Below, piece by piece: positions 1 through 11,770 of a DNA stretch of 64,000 nt. How positions within the stretch are numbered: the stretch's first letter is position 1; every line of letters starts with the position of its first letter. The stretch comes from Lithospermum erythrorhizon (lineage: Eukaryota; Streptophyta; Magnoliopsida; Boraginales; Boraginaceae). The notes below the pieces were generated by a model. It did no database searches, had not been told where the DNA came from, and saw only the letters and a list, made by a program, of their open reading frames with translations. The stretch spans positions 1 through 64,000 of the forward strand of contig JADFUC010000595.1 in the NCBI GenBank assembly GCA_019722365.1, in the 5' to 3' direction. The translations under genes and the position numbers were made by a program.

Positions 1-1740
1 TGAAGCGTATTGTTGTCATCTTTGATTATCAAAGGTATAGATTTTATCTTCAAATCTGACATTTCGAGCTATAAATTGACCATTTTTGCTAAGTTCGACT
101 TTTGTTGACATTTGTGATTGGGATTTCGAGACTTTTTAAATGGTAGAGATAAATACCTAAGCTTGAATATTGTGGTTAGGGAAGTGATTAGAATCGATTT
201 TGTGGTTGAAATTAGGGAATACGTTAATTGACTTTTTAGGTTGACTATTTCCAACCAAATTTTGGGCTTGCAAAAGTATGTTAATGGACTCTGTAGATGT
301 TTTGGAGTTCGAGTTGTGGTTTTTGTGTGGTTGGTGGAGATTATGTTAAGATTAGTTGCAAAGTGAGTATTTTGGGTATTTGGAATTTAGGTGATTAATG
401 ATGGATATATCATTTAGAATAAGCCGATTTTAGGTTGAATAAAAAGTTGTTTAAAGTTTTAGCAAGCTGAAAAGGAGCGACGGCCGATTGGCTGGGAAAT
501 GATGCCTCGAATTTTATCGCTTTATTAGTCGGTTTAACTCATGTAGTAATCTTTTCACCTTAAGTTATAATTTAGAACTAAAACGGTTGTTAGTTGATGT
601 ATAACTAAATAGAGTTGTTAGCTATGGCAGTAAATAGTAATTTTATTCTATCGTGTGTTTCATTAGGCGCTGAAAGGGAAGAGCCACGTGGACTAATAGG
701 CGAGGCGAAGTTTATCAAGGGAGCCGCGTGATTATTTATCTCACGGGTGTTGATTAACTACTGACAAGGGATATGTGTACGCGTATGAATTTAGCAAATT
801 GTATGTTGAATATTTAATCGGGTCGAAGGTTGGTTGTGTCTGTGGTCTCACGAAATGATAAAGCTTTGGGAGGTGATAAGCTGAAGTCGACAGAAGAGTC
901 ACGTAGATATGAGTCATTTATGTATGTCGAGTTGTATTATTCAAGATTTGCCTTATACCTCGGTATAAGCGCGTGTTTTTTGCTTCGTACTGCTATTTAT
1001 TCGGTGATAGCTTATGTCGACGGGCATAAGTTTCTCCCCGCAGATTGAGGCTGGATTATATGCGCATTAGTTGTAGAACCGAATTTATATTGAAATGATT
1101 GAGTTGCCGAGCTGCTTAGTCAATCGAGTTGCTGAGTTGATAAAGTTGTTGAAAGTTGATTGGAAGGATGAAGCTGATTAGTTGTTTGAAAGTTGTGATG
1201 TCGCCCTTATCAATTGATAGAGTAAAACAGCATTGTTGCGTGATATTACGCCTTTCTTGAAATATAATGTATGTTATTGTTGATTGCCATCATCTTGGAA
1301 TGTTTATGATAGCATTTAATTTATGAACATACGAAATGATAATGAAATCGTTAATGACTTCGTATTAAGATCTTAAGTTGAATAATATGTACTACTTACC
1401 TATCAGAGCATATATCAATCACTTCTGGGTACACTATGCGATTGGAGGTTAATTTCGCCCTGAGATATATATTCACTAAGTTTCGCAGCCTTACACCCCA
1501 TTATTACATGGGCGTACTCTATCATAGGGTTGGCAAAAGTTTATGTTCCGGCTCGGCTTTCGCTCGGTGATCGCGCTAGAGCCTAAAGTAATGGGCGGTG
1601 GCAGTTGATCCTCACAGTCTCATTATTTTGTTTGGATTGTAGTTCGGTTGTCTATATTGTTGTTATTTTGGGATTTTTGGTCGTCGCGACGCTGATATTT
1701 TGTACCGGTGGAGATATGTTGTATATTGTCGCTATTACGC
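1..1740 (+). mobile_element. Ty3/gypsy LTR-like sequence (partial)
   Basis: No coding capacity is visible. The stretch resembles the LTR-like sequence at 34.7-37.3 kb in style. Both contain ttatctcacgggtgtt (here 736-751, there 35769-35784), preceded by a GC-richer block and followed by ggtataag-type motifs (around 970 here, a full minisatellite there). I read it as part of a long gypsy LTR of the Del/Tekay type that runs off the window's left edge. The right boundary is not defined, and short ORFs inside (for example 830-1048) have no recognisable domain. Confidence 0.35.
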
Positions 1741-2380
1741 TAAGCTAGAATACCACAATGAATTCTTTCTTAAAATCGCTTCTTTCCGCCAGATAGCGTT
1801 GAGACAGTGTCTTTAAATTTGAGTCATCCATCGACAAGGACTCTCGTGTCCGTGATTTGACGATTCTAACCTCGGGGGGCGACAACCCTGGGCGGTCGCT
1901 ATACTCAATGCCTTCAATAACGAGAGGTTTCACTCTTAATGTACCCCTCTACGTAAAGTTAACTAGGATGCTTGTTCCCTCGCTTCCAAGATCCAGGGTC
2001 GTATAATGATCCCAAAGAAAGTGGAGAGAGTTACAAGTAGGGGAGCCGCACGAGGGCTGGGGATTCGATCCTATCCAGGAAGCGGAAGTTAACTCGAATA
2101 CTTTCAAATAGTACAACCTCCTCCCGCCATCGCGAACCTTATAAACCTCTTTGGGCGCGAATAATGGTGAGTGTCTTTGTACGCCCTAAGATATGCCCGT
2201 ACGCAGCTCTTTTTATTCATCTACATAGACGCTTCCTTCGTGCCTATTAAAATGTAAAAAGAGGAACTTCTTTCAATGCAAGTTAACCATACGTATGGTG
2301 TCGAGGATCCGATGGGCGGCGAAGGCAATTCGAGAGCTCTAGTTTTTCGAGCGGATACCAACGCAAGGCGGTGAAAACCA
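1741..2380 (+). pseudogene. Degenerate Tat-type pol, region before the reverse transcriptase
   Basis: This stretch lies directly upstream of the recognisable reverse transcriptase and is probably the protease-to-RT linker of the same element. Short translated pieces look compatible with that, but no catalytic protease motif (D-S/T-G) was identified. It is broken by stops and frame changes. The gag and 5' LTR expected further upstream are absent or lie outside the window. Confidence 0.35.
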
Positions 2381-2900
2381 AACAACAAACGGAGGACGGG
2401 TAATCGATTTTACCAATCTCAACAAGGCAAGCCCAAAAGATTATCCGTTTCCTTGTTTAGGAAGGTTGGTCGACGGGAGTGCCGGATATGAGATCTTCGA
2501 TTTCCTTGATGATCGCACTAACGTATATGCTTCGCATCGGGAGGATCAGGAAAAAACTTCCTTTATCACCGAGTACGCCTCCATGGCCTTCTACCGTTGA
2601 GGGTAACGCCCGTTTGAAAAATGTCGGGGCCACATATCAACGAATGGTGAATCAGTTGTTCAGGGAGCAGATTGGGAGAAATATGGAGATCTACGTCGAC
2701 GATATGCTCATAAAAAGCCGGCGAGGCGACGACCACTTGGAAAATTTGAAAGAGACTCTTGAAGTGTTGAAGACGTCATTTCTGAGGATAATTCTATGTT
2801 CTTTTGGGGTTACTCTCGGAAAGTTCTCGCTTTATGATAACCAAAGGTGGATCGAGCCCAATCCGATAAGATCGATGCCATCTTGAGAACGGGAGCACCC
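2381..2900 (+). pseudogene. Tat-lineage Ty3/gypsy reverse transcriptase, broken
   Basis: The translation shifts frame but keeps the family landmarks in order: an IDFTNLNKASPKDYPFP block at about 2400-2450, EKTSFITEYASMAF at about 2550-2590, GATYQRMVNQLF at about 2630-2660, and the catalytic YVDD at 2692-2703 followed by MLIKS. The GATYQR...YVDDMLIKS pattern is typical of plant Tat/Ogre-type Ty3/gypsy RT. The next block (about 2820-2885) reads in another frame as the I-x-PNP-x-KIDAIL segment that usually ends the RT. At least two frameshifts are needed, so no functional enzyme is encoded. It would have copied element RNA to DNA in a cytoplasmic particle. Confidence 0.85.
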
Positions 2901-3129
2901 TACTCATACAAAAGAGGTCCAAAAGTTGGACGGATGTTTCGCGCCTGAAGCAGACTCCATCTCCAAATCAGGCGATCGAAATCTGCCATTTTTTAGAAAG
3001 ATCCGACGTGCCCTAGAACCTTTTATGGGATGCGCAGAGTGGTGTGCCTTTGGAAGAATTGAAAGACTATTTGGGATCTCCAAGCCGCCACTGCACTCAG
3101 GAATCAAGAGTTACAACCGTATCTCGCCA

Positions 3130-3480
3130 AGGCCGTAGGGGCGGTGAGTAAAGGTCCCCTCGTCAGGGAGGAAGAAAACACTCAAAAACCTATCTACTAT
3201 GTCAGTCGTCCTACATGGAGCGGAGGAATCATACCCATTGATTGATAAGTTTGTGTATGCCATTATCATCGCAGCCAGAAAGCTTAAGGCCTATTTTGAA
3301 TCACATCCTATTAGGGTGTTGACCGATCAACCAATCAAGAGAGGGTAATGTCCCAACCCTCAGGCTAACGGGAAGATTGACTACGGGCTATTGAACTGAG
3401 CGAGTTTGAAATAAGTTACTCCCCGAGAAATAAAGATAAAGCCTGTGTCCCGCCGATTATCAGAGAAAGCCCCCGGTTGG
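3130..3480 (+). pseudogene. Ty3/gypsy RNase H region, broken
   Basis: Two frames together give the conserved stretch that opens the Tat-type RNase H region. QKPIYYVSR is at about 3185-3215, then an LIDKFVYAIIIAARKLKAYF-like block at about 3240-3300, then SHPIRVLTDQP at about 3300-3335. Around 3390-3430 an ELSEFEISYSPR-like piece matches the usual start of the RNase H fold. The order after the RT is as in intact elements. Stops and frame changes show that it is dead. Confidence 0.75.
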
Positions 3481-3950
3481 AAAGACACCAGGACATGCAT
3501 GGGCACTATATCGGGGCAACCTGTTTCTCGCCACCTCATTGAGATGTCTCCTGCTATTTGTCTGATACCCTTTGAAATGGGCATTGATCCTGTTAATGCT
3601 TTCTCAAGCCTCCGAAGAATATAAAGATGTCGTGGTGCACGTGGACTATTTCAAAGAACGGGTCGCAAGCTGCGCCCACTCAATCCACTACATCCGTGCT
3701 ATCGGAAGAATTTTATATGGAAGAATATCATCACTGTTACGTGGGTCCGGGTCGCTTTCTCGACAATGTCTACAGCTTCGATTCAAAGGTCAAAGAAATG
3801 TGCACCATCGAATCGGAAAGATCGGTTCGCCTTCTTGTATGTTATCTCAATACAACGGATGTGCAGAGGCATGAACCGAACCCTATTACGTGGAATCAAG
3901 AAAATTTCCTCAAATCGATGCCAATGATATAAAGAACCGGATGGGTACTA
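3481..3950 (+). pseudogene. Degenerate Tat pol, RNase H to integrase
   Basis: This connects the recognisable RNase H start with the integrase C-terminal part. Open frames at 3572-3874 and 3627-3932 overlap in different registers, and neither shows the integrase zinc finger or the D,D35E triad clearly. Given its position, it is the decayed RNase H end plus integrase N-terminal half of the same element. Length suggests an internal deletion, because about 470 bp is too short for both. Confidence 0.45.
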
Positions 3951-4401
3951 TGGTCCTACCGAACTACTTGCTTCTAATGCCACAAAGTAGACCCTTTCAA
4001 TCTCGTATACGGCCCGGTGGCCGCTATGATCCATCGAGGAATATGTTTACCGGTCGCGCGCTAAGCATGACTACAAGAATGATGATCGCCTCCAGGAAAA
4101 TCTCGATTGGATCGATGAGCTTAGGGATCATGCACTTATTCGAATGCAAGAACATAAACAGTCGATGTCTCGGTTTTATAATCGAAGGGTAAAGAATAGG
4201 CAATTCAGAGAAGGAGATTTGGTATTGAGAGTTTTACAGGCGAAGCCGCTCCTAAAAATCGACAAGCTCAATCCCAAGTGGGAAGGTCCTTACCGAATCA
4301 ACCGAGTCGTAGGACCTGGCACTTATAAACTCGAGGAACTCTCAGGAAAATCTATTGATCATACCTGGCATGGCATCTATCTCAAGAAGTATTTCATTTA
4401 A
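3951..4401 (+). pseudogene. Ty3/gypsy integrase C-terminal part
   Basis: After a TPFNLVYG-like motif at about 3990-4015, the frames give LDWIDELRDHALIRMQEHK at about 4105-4160. An uninterrupted frame then runs to the stop at 4401 with FYNRRVKNRQFREGDLVLR, NPKWEGPYRI and a terminal H-x-W-H-G-x-Y-LKKYF. This is the standard end of Tat-type integrase, including the GPY/F module (W-EGPY) that contacts DNA and influences target choice. The last 85 residues are intact, but the catalytic core upstream is not. Confidence 0.85.
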
Positions 4402-4508
4402 ATATCTTTAATATCCAAAGTGGTAAATGCCTCGAGACTTCAAGCATGTAGGGATAAGTCGGGAATAAATAAAAAGTTATTTCCTCGCTCGGGGATTTAT
4501 TAACAATT

Positions 4509-4730
4509 TAATCAAATAGTCTTAATCTATTTCCTCTCACATGCTGAGGGAAGATCTTATAAAAGATCAAGGCTATTTAGATTAATCAAATAAGCCTTAA
4601 TTATTTTCCCTGCTCAAAGTAGTGAAGATCTCACAAAATGACCTTGCATTAAAGATTAATCGAAAGTAGTCTTTAACCATTCCCTCGGTCAAAACCAAGA
4701 AGTGGTTACAAGTGACCAAGTCATTTCAAA
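4509..4730 (+). repeat. 74-bp tandem repeat, three copies, between pol and antisense ORF
   Basis: Three degenerate copies begin with taatcaaat or taatcgaaa at 4509, 4583 and 4657, so the spacing is exactly 74 bp twice. Each continues through an agtctttaa-like and a ttccctc-like motif to a gaagatct/gaagtggt segment. The 3' non-coding parts of Tat/Ogre elements are known to carry such tandem repeats. Nothing else is seen between the integrase stop and the antisense ORF. Confidence 0.7.
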
Positions 4731-5188
4731 CTAAACTCAGACGTGAGAATGAGTTTATATTTAAATCATATATCCCTTTAATTAAACCGGCGAGGTCCCT
4801 TAAATGGGGTTTTCCGGGAAAATCGAAGAAGTAGTTCAAAGATCATACATTCGATTAAATCGCTGGGATTATCCGAATAAATGAGAAACTAATTATGCTA
4901 CCATTACGAGGATTTTTTCTAAAGTTTATCAACCCCTCAAGCAACGTAGGGCATCACGGTATAGTATTATAAGTGATTTATTACCATAAAATCAAAATCG
5001 ATGACGATAAATTTAGAAAAAAATAAGTGCATCTCCATTACTATACAAAAGATTATACAAAGTCATGGTAACCGCACTAATGGACATTCCCGATCAAATA
5101 TCTCAATACATGCAGCAATGGTCCTATATACAAAAGAGAGGGAAAAGGTTTCTATCCTTGGTCTCATCACCATCCTCGAATCAACTCG

Positions 5189-6908
5189 CTATCTCATCGT
5201 GTGGAGGTCTTCAAATAGATCTACAACATAATCCTCACCCAATCCAAAGACGTACTCTCGGAAGTGGGAGGATATGCAAGGAAGATCCGAAGAAACCTTC
5301 TGACAAAAGTCCTGAAGAAGAACAGCGGTGTCCCCTTTCAAGAGGTTCGTGTACTGCACTCCGCTGGAAATCCCTAACAAATGTATAGCCGAGTTCTCAG
5401 CAACCACAAGACGGGCATGTAAGGCTTCTCTCTCAGAAAGACAATCTTTTAGTAGAGATTGTGCCTCGGATAGCTCAGCCTCGACTTCTACTTCGACTCG
5501 AAGCCTCAGTGACGGCTTGTTCACGGGTCATTTTCTCATTATGACTAAGGAGCTCTTCGCATTTCTTCTCGGCCCTGTTCTTCCCAGCTAGAGCCGAGTC
5601 CCTTTCTTCTTTGATGATTCGGATAGAAGTCTGGATAGAGGCCTTCGCCTGCTCAAACTCTTCCTTCTCTCTTGAAAATCCGGACCTCTCCCGTAGAAGC
5701 TCGGACTTCTCCTTCTCCAACCTCTCGACCGCTCGAGAAGCATCATCCCATCGGAGGTACATAGCATATGATGCCTCCGCTGCCTGAAATAAGAGAAGGG
5801 CCATCAGCGGTTGAAATAAAATAAGAAAGGCACGTTAAGGTAAAAGAGAAGTTACAATTCTCTTAAGCGATAACGGGCAAATTGTCGATTTAAGACGAAA
5901 TGTGATGGCACCTTCATCGCCCGAGCACCCTCCGCCTCTTAGCATATAATTTTGAACAGTCCGCCGGCCAGGGTTGTAATGGACTAGACACCGAGTCGCC
6001 AACCACCGCACGCCAAGGAAGCCAGACGTGGGTATTCACGTAAGGCGGACGATCACTTTTGTATCCCTCTTCGGATCCCCAATGGGCGTGTGAGATCTCC
6101 AAGATGAAAAGGGCACTTACAAAGAAAAAAGTACCTAGCGTCATTTCTGGGTAACTATTGGGCCCTTTGCATGCTTCTACCTTTTTATCACGACTGTCAG
6201 GTGCTTTCTGCTGGGGGCGTGGTCAGTAACCCACCTACAAGCCTCCAAATTCGAATCAAGGCCCCGGTCTCCCTCGAATTCCAAAGTGGTGTAGTCCATG
6301 CAAAATTTGTGAGGGACGTCGTCGGAGAAGGCATTTTTTACGAAGAAAGTATACCGGTGCCACCTTGTGGGGCTCGCCTTTCCGGGTTTCTCGGAGTACA
6401 GAACATTTTTACCTCGGTCGAAAAGTAAAAGGCGTTGTAACCTCTCACGGACGACGTTGAAAAGTCTCGCGAAGAGGAAATTCAAGTTGGGCCCCGCTCC
6501 AACAGATAAGCATCTCATTTAAAAAGAAGGTGCTCCAGAGAAGGGGCCTGGGCTTGTCTCGGGCACGAGCGACGGCAAGGTTGAAGTTGACGAACGGCGA
6601 TGTTTCCTCAACCGTGAACCTATAGTTTAAGGACTCCTATAAGATCGGGGTCTAGCCTTCTTCCAGGGGTTCGTCAACAGTCTCGCCTTCGAGATGGACT
6701 CTCATCAAAACCGATGGATCGATGGAGTATCGATCTCTTATGAAGTCAGCAGCGGGTCCTCGAATCGCACTCGGCCGTATTCCCGCCTCGAACCCTGTGG
6801 CCTGGGAATCCTTTACACCAAAGCTCACACCCCCCCGTCAGCCTCGGATGTTTCTTTTTTGGAGGTCTTCACCTTTTTAGGCTTCCTTCGCCCCTCCCTA
6901 ATGGGCAT
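5189..6908 (-). pseudogene. Antisense ORF of a Tat element, putative gypsy-type transposon protein
   Basis: Reading right to left on the minus strand, an ATG at 6908 opens a basic N-terminus (MPIREGRRKPKKVK). A middle domain follows at 6518-6177 with LYSEKPGKASPTRWHRYTFF and FSDDVPHKFCMDY. It resembles the 'putative gypsy type transposon' family (Pfam Transposase_28) by recall. A strongly charged coiled coil lies at 5804-5475 (AVERLEKEKSELLRERSGF) and continues in another frame to 5189 (EAQSLLKDCLSEREALHARL). Tat elements are known to carry an extra ORF between integrase and 3' LTR, often in antisense as here. Its function is unknown. Several frameshifts interrupt it. Confidence 0.65.
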
Positions 6909-7444
6909 CTTTTCTCTTCACGAGGTTTTTTGGTTTCGATGCCTCCGCTAAGCCAAGTTTTGTCGAACACCAATGGTAAATCTCCGCCTCAGCCGCTCAT
7001 AGGGGCAAAGACTGTGCTCGACTTCCACACTTCGCAGACATTATCCTCTCGCCGCCGAATCGTGAAAAATACAGATTTGTTTAGACGAGTAATATACATG
7101 AGGATTGAAAGGAAAGGGAATTAAACCATTAAAATGTATTCTCCCCTGCCGAAAGCCCATTAAGTCTAACGAGCCGCACCGAGAGTTTTGTCAATAATGC
7201 TCACCAAAGGAGGTTGGACGCCTTTTGAGTGTTCTTGTTGTCATTTTTAATTCTTCTTCTTCAAGAGGTCTCGGAGAGCATGCAGAGAGAATGTTTGATT
7301 TTGCTCGTGAGAAATTGGGGGAATTTGCTATATCAACACAGTAAAAAATGACATAAGTATAAAAAGTTGACGATGTATACCTTTTAAAGGAAGGAGAGAG
7401 AAGAATACGAATGGTCGGGGAGTTGGGGGGCCAAAATGAAGGTA
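6909..7444. mobile_element. Tat element 3' non-coding region
   Basis: No coding sequence is supported. The stretch lies between the antisense ORF and the left target duplication of the inserted copia element. A purine-rich run around 7380-7440 (aggaaggagagagaagaa, then a G-rich tract) could include the polypurine tract of the Tat element, but the LTR start cannot be fixed. Confidence 0.35.
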
Positions 7445-7449
7445 TTAAG
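7445..7449. repeat. Target-site duplication, left (ttaag)
   Basis: The five bases ttaag precede the TG of the left LTR. The same five follow the terminal CA of the right LTR at 16200-16204. A 5-bp duplication is the normal Ty1/copia integration footprint. Confidence 0.85.
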
Positions 7450-8437
7450 TGTTGAAATCAATGGAGAATCGTCTGACTTATTATGCCCGCTGCGACAATC
7501 ATAGAAAGGCAATTCATTTACCAAATTGGGTTAAATGCGGATTATCGTAACTGCGTTCAACTTAGTAATTGTATATTACCAGCGCTGGTTCTCGCGATAA
7601 TTTAAGGGGTTATGAAACATTGCCAGATCTTACCTATTAATCGTTATAATAATGTAATCGGGTCAATTATTATTATTATACAACTTACTATTATCTCGAG
7701 CCTGGGCGTCACACACACATACAAATATCGTTGAGTTATATTTCATGTATGAAATTAAAGAGAACTATATAATTGAGAAATGTATTTCAATTACAAGGGT
7801 TCTACATTTATGTAGAATATCGAATAACAAATAATCAATTAAATAGCTTATTTAATGGGTTCGAAAATTTTAGTATTTATCGATAACTTGAAAGATTATT
7901 TCGATATCGACTCATTACTATTTAATTAGCTTAATTAAATAGTTCAACTATTAGCAACTCATTAGTGTCTTAACGAACTAATAGAAGTTAACGAGTCAAG
8001 CTAATATTAACGGAAGTCGCTTTTATCGGCTCGTTTTAACCTAGCCCTCATATAAGCAAACCTTTAGGTTTTTCATCATATGTTTTTGTAAAAACTTTTT
8101 CACCAAAAACCCTAGCCGCCTTGGCCGAAATTCCTCCCAAGAATTTTGGGTTTTTCTGTTTTGTTCATCCTTGTTTACTAGCATGCTGCATTAGTTCTCG
8201 ATTCAACCCCTCCCGCGCTGACTAACTAGATATCAGCACGATTGATACAACAAGGAGCTGAGGGAAGTCACCCACGTTGTGAATTTGAAGTGGATTTTGG
8301 GTGTGGAATTTACCCGCCGCACTCTGTAAGTCCTCCGATCATATTTAATTATATGCTTTGTATCAATAATGCAGATGACTTCTCAGATCCCTAAACTATG
8401 GATTTGTATTTATACCTATATAATCCATAAAATTTCA
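7450..8437 (+). repeat. 5' LTR of the copia element
   Basis: Starts TGTTGAAATC and ends in TTTCA. It matches the 3' LTR at 15223-16199 along its whole length, sharing for example aattattattattatacaac, gagttatatttcatgtatg, ttagtatttatcgataactt and aatttacccgccgcac. Differences between the copies are mostly short insertions or deletions. The U3 part is AT-rich. The R/U5 part near 8040-8330 carries aaaaaccctag-type sequence common in plant transcript leaders. Confidence 0.9.
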
Positions 8438-8450
8438 GGCATCATGAGCC
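8438..8450 (+). other. Degenerate primer-binding site
   Basis: ggcatcatgagcc follows the CA of the 5' LTR directly. It resembles the copia consensus tggtatcagagc, complementary to initiator tRNA-Met, with substitutions and one inserted base. Its position is exactly where minus-strand DNA synthesis would be primed. Confidence 0.65.
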
Positions 8451-10514
8451 AAATTAAAGTTGCTTTTAAATTATTTATTTTATGCTTGTTTCAGGTTTTA
8501 TCAATTTTTATTTGATTATTCCTTTGTTCATATATTTAATTGATAAATATATGATGAGAATAAATCACCATGTTCTTGATTATTGATTTACACATGTGTT
8601 AAGCAAGTTTAAGCATGATGTATTATCATATTTTGTTAACATGGATTTTGTTTCATAAATTAAAAGGATGATTTAATTGGTTTTGTTTCAAAACAGTTTT
8701 GTAAAACGTGTTTGGGGCATGTAAAATTTTGTAAAATTACAAACTAATTTTTTCTGGAACCCAGATAGCACGTAGAAGATCTCCATTAAATTTCTATACT
8801 TTTGATTTTCCTAAGTGCCTCAAAACAATTTTTTGAGATTTCTGACTGTTTAATTATAAATTAAATATGAGAAATTTATTTTAATGAAAGACCAGTGGAG
8901 TTGTTCAAGAAAATTATGAAGTTTAACGTGTTCGAATTTCATAAATTTTGAAAATTTTAAAGCCTCCAAAACGATTTTACAAACGAATTAAATTAAATCT
9001 GAAAACCGAGTTAAATATGGTATTATTACCATAAATCGGCCGACCGACTTCCGGCGACCCTACGGGGCGCGTCCGGTGTCGGATCGGGCCGATTTTGGTA
9101 CCAAAATGACGGTCGGACGACGACCTAGGCGGAGGGCGGTGCGTAGTCGACGTCGGCCTCCAAAGGCCGACGTCCGAGCCCATTATGACGTGTGCCCTAA
9201 TTTTGAAAACCCTAATTCCGAATTTATTCCTTATTTTGGTTTCCTAAAATTATGGGACTAGTTATATTTCGGTTTTTATTGATTATTTGTCATTTTAATC
9301 ACCTAATTAATTGTAATTAATTATGTGATGACAATTAATTTTCCTTTATATTATATCTTTTAAATTAATTCTAGTGCCGATATAACAATTACGGTAACAA
9401 CTTCACTACTTAATGTAATATTTAGAAAATATTTGTGATGAATATTTTTCTATAATATGTATACGGTTAATAATTATTGGTAATAATTATTAATTGAAAT
9501 GTATGATAATTGAGTTTATATTAATTAATTTTAATATGTGTAATTATACGGACTAATTAATTTTGATAATTACAAACATGCATTTTCCAATGCCATTTAA
9601 AAATATTTATTAAGTTCATTTACGTGATTTAATAAGTGCCTATATTTTGTAAATGGATTGAATGGAGGTATATACATGCCCATTATTTATTTTCTGTCTC
9701 GCGAACCGTAATGCCAGAAATGACCTTTCCGAGTCATATTTCTTGTATTTATTTATTTATCGCTTTACCCACAAGCTTGCAAGTCGTCTAAGACGGGGTT
9801 AGTATATAAATATCAGAACAAGCGAAGATATCACATCATTTCACCACATTTATTACTTTGACTCGTACGGATCCGTAAGATTAGATTCTATGTTAGTATT
9901 TTGATAAATACTGTAATAGGTTCTAGGCCATATCGTATATCTTGAATGTGCATTACTTGTTTTATTTTTCATGCTGCATGATTGCTGATTATGCTGCTGG
10001 GTGATGATGCAGTAAATGAAAACAAAGTAATAATAATCTCACCAATTAAAATTTAAGCAAAAGACGTGCTCAATTTTTAAAAGTTGCGCAATCAACCGCA
10101 TCAAATTGGGCACACCGTGTGATGGCGGTGTTAACGCCAGATTCGATATTTATTAAACGGATCATGCCAGTTGATTTCCAACGCCAAGGGCTTTCGATGA
10201 TCAATCCAAGAATACTTTGGTTTAATTTGCAGATGAACCGTTTTCTCGAGATACAAATGCTGTAGCATCTCGTGTAGATGCTAGTAACACAAGATTTATG
10301 TAGTTTTACATAATCGGGCCGACAACCTACTATTATAATCGGATTCAAAATGTAGCAAAATATAATGTTGAATTTAATCATTAGGTCTGCTACTAATATA
10401 TTTCGTGAGATTTGAAGTATTAGTATTTACTTTTGCTGTAATTTATTTGTAAGTGTTTTTAGCATGATAGTTTACTGAAATCGTTATTTTATTTACTTAT
10501 TCTGTAGAATTAAT
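8451..10514 (+). other. Long untranslated leader of the copia element with a GC-rich island
   Basis: About 2 kb of AT-rich sequence separates the primer site from gag. One sharp exception is a GC-rich island at about 9037-9190 (for example cggccgaccgacttccggcg), flanked by poly-A/T-rich DNA. The open frame at 9076-9261 crosses it and has no recognisable domain. A similar arrangement, GC-rich block then AT-rich DNA, is seen in mirror orientation at 41157-39780. The island may be a structured packaging signal or a captured fragment. This is inference. Confidence 0.5.
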
Positions 10515-11330
10515 ATGGCTACCACTATTGCTACTCCTAAGAACTGTCATTTCAAAGACTTGAAAAGTGCAAGTCAATAACTCAATTTTGACGAGTGATG
10601 TCTCGAAACTCGAGAATCATTCTCAAGCAAAGTAGATCGAATACGCAGCCGAACAATAAGTGTTCCCCGCGAAACCTTAATGATAGCTTCTCCCATCGGG
10701 AAAGTGTGATCCTACAAAAAGCACAAGTTCATGTCGTGGATGTCCAATGTCTCATGCTTGCCAATATGGAACCTTCTGCTCCAAATTCAATATGAAAGGT
10801 GGCAAAGATAAGGACATATACCGGCAACTTCGAGGAATTATTCGAAGAGGTTAAACGGTAGACATGCATTAATCGCTCGGTGTTTCCTCGTGGACAAAGA
10901 AGTTGGAACGGACAGCCGCGAAGCCTCATATCATTAAAATGATCGCTCGGGTCGACGACTCAACGCTCGGGCACCGTTGTCTCCAAAGAACCTACCGTGG
11001 ATCTCATCCTCGTCTCTTCCGTACAAATTTTCTCGCTTTGTCATGAACTTCAATATGCACAAGTTTGAGTTATCTCTAAACGAATCGCATAAGATGATCA
11101 CGACGCCGAGACGAACCTCGGGTAAGACTAAAACTTATTCCTTCTGCTTTGTGGTCCAAAACAAGAAGAAATTCAGCAAGAAGTTTATCGGCAAAAGCTA
11201 TGGTTCGAGTAATCCTAAGGTTGCCGGAAAGGGAGTGGTTAGAAGGATGAAAAGGCCATATCATGAAACCCAATACCGGGAAGTCGAATTCAAGCAGAAG
11301 TTCACAGATGATAGGAAAGAATGGTCTCAC
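10515..11330 (+). pseudogene. Copia gag, decayed
   Basis: The start ATG at 10515 gives MATTIATPKN, a typical opening for copia-type gag, but a stop follows within about 20 codons. Further right, short open pieces at 10595-10795 and 10977-11492 alternate frame. A clear CCHC zinc knuckle was not found. The region occupies the right place between leader and protease. Gag would have formed the virus-like particle. Confidence 0.55.
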
Positions 11331-11770
11331 GACCGTCACCATGTGTATTGTATGTTACTGGGTTTGTACAACTTCTCTAATTCTACTGTGGGTGCTAGAC
11401 ACCAAGCTGCGGTTCTCATATTTGTCATAATATGCAGGAACTCAAGTCAAGTAGAAGACTCAAAGAGGGGAAATGGATCTCGCTGCTGCTGAAATGGCTA
11501 AGGTCAGCGGGCCCTCAAAGAGGGATCCATTAGTTTAAATTTGCCCACGGGCCTTGTTTTGAACTTATCTCCGGTTTACTATGTACCTGCAATTTGCAGG
11601 AATATTATTTCTATTTCTGTTTTGAATAATGATGGTTTTTCATTTTCAATAGATCCCGATGAATTTAGGATCACAGAAACGGGCAAGATTTGCAAATCGC
11701 TTCCTTCAAAATGGTCTATAATGCTTTAGACACGATTAATTCCAGTCATATAACATAAACTTAAAACGGA
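11331..11770 (+). pseudogene. Copia protease region, decayed
   Basis: Near 11388-11490 the frames give VLDT followed by remnants of the GCGSH-type active site and a KEGEMDL-like stretch. An intact frame at 11541-11729 reads LPTGLVLNLSPVYYVPAICR then NIISISVLNNDGF, the conserved segment between copia protease and integrase. The D-T of the aspartic protease motif is visible, but the next residues are scrambled by indels. Confidence 0.7.

Noticed and set aside
2926..3138. 70-codon plus and 67-codon minus frames
   Set aside because: Shadows of the broken Tat pol region between RT and RNase H.
9076..9261. 61-codon frame over the GC island as a protein
   Set aside because: Arginine-rich product explained by GC-rich composition; the opposite strand is equally open.
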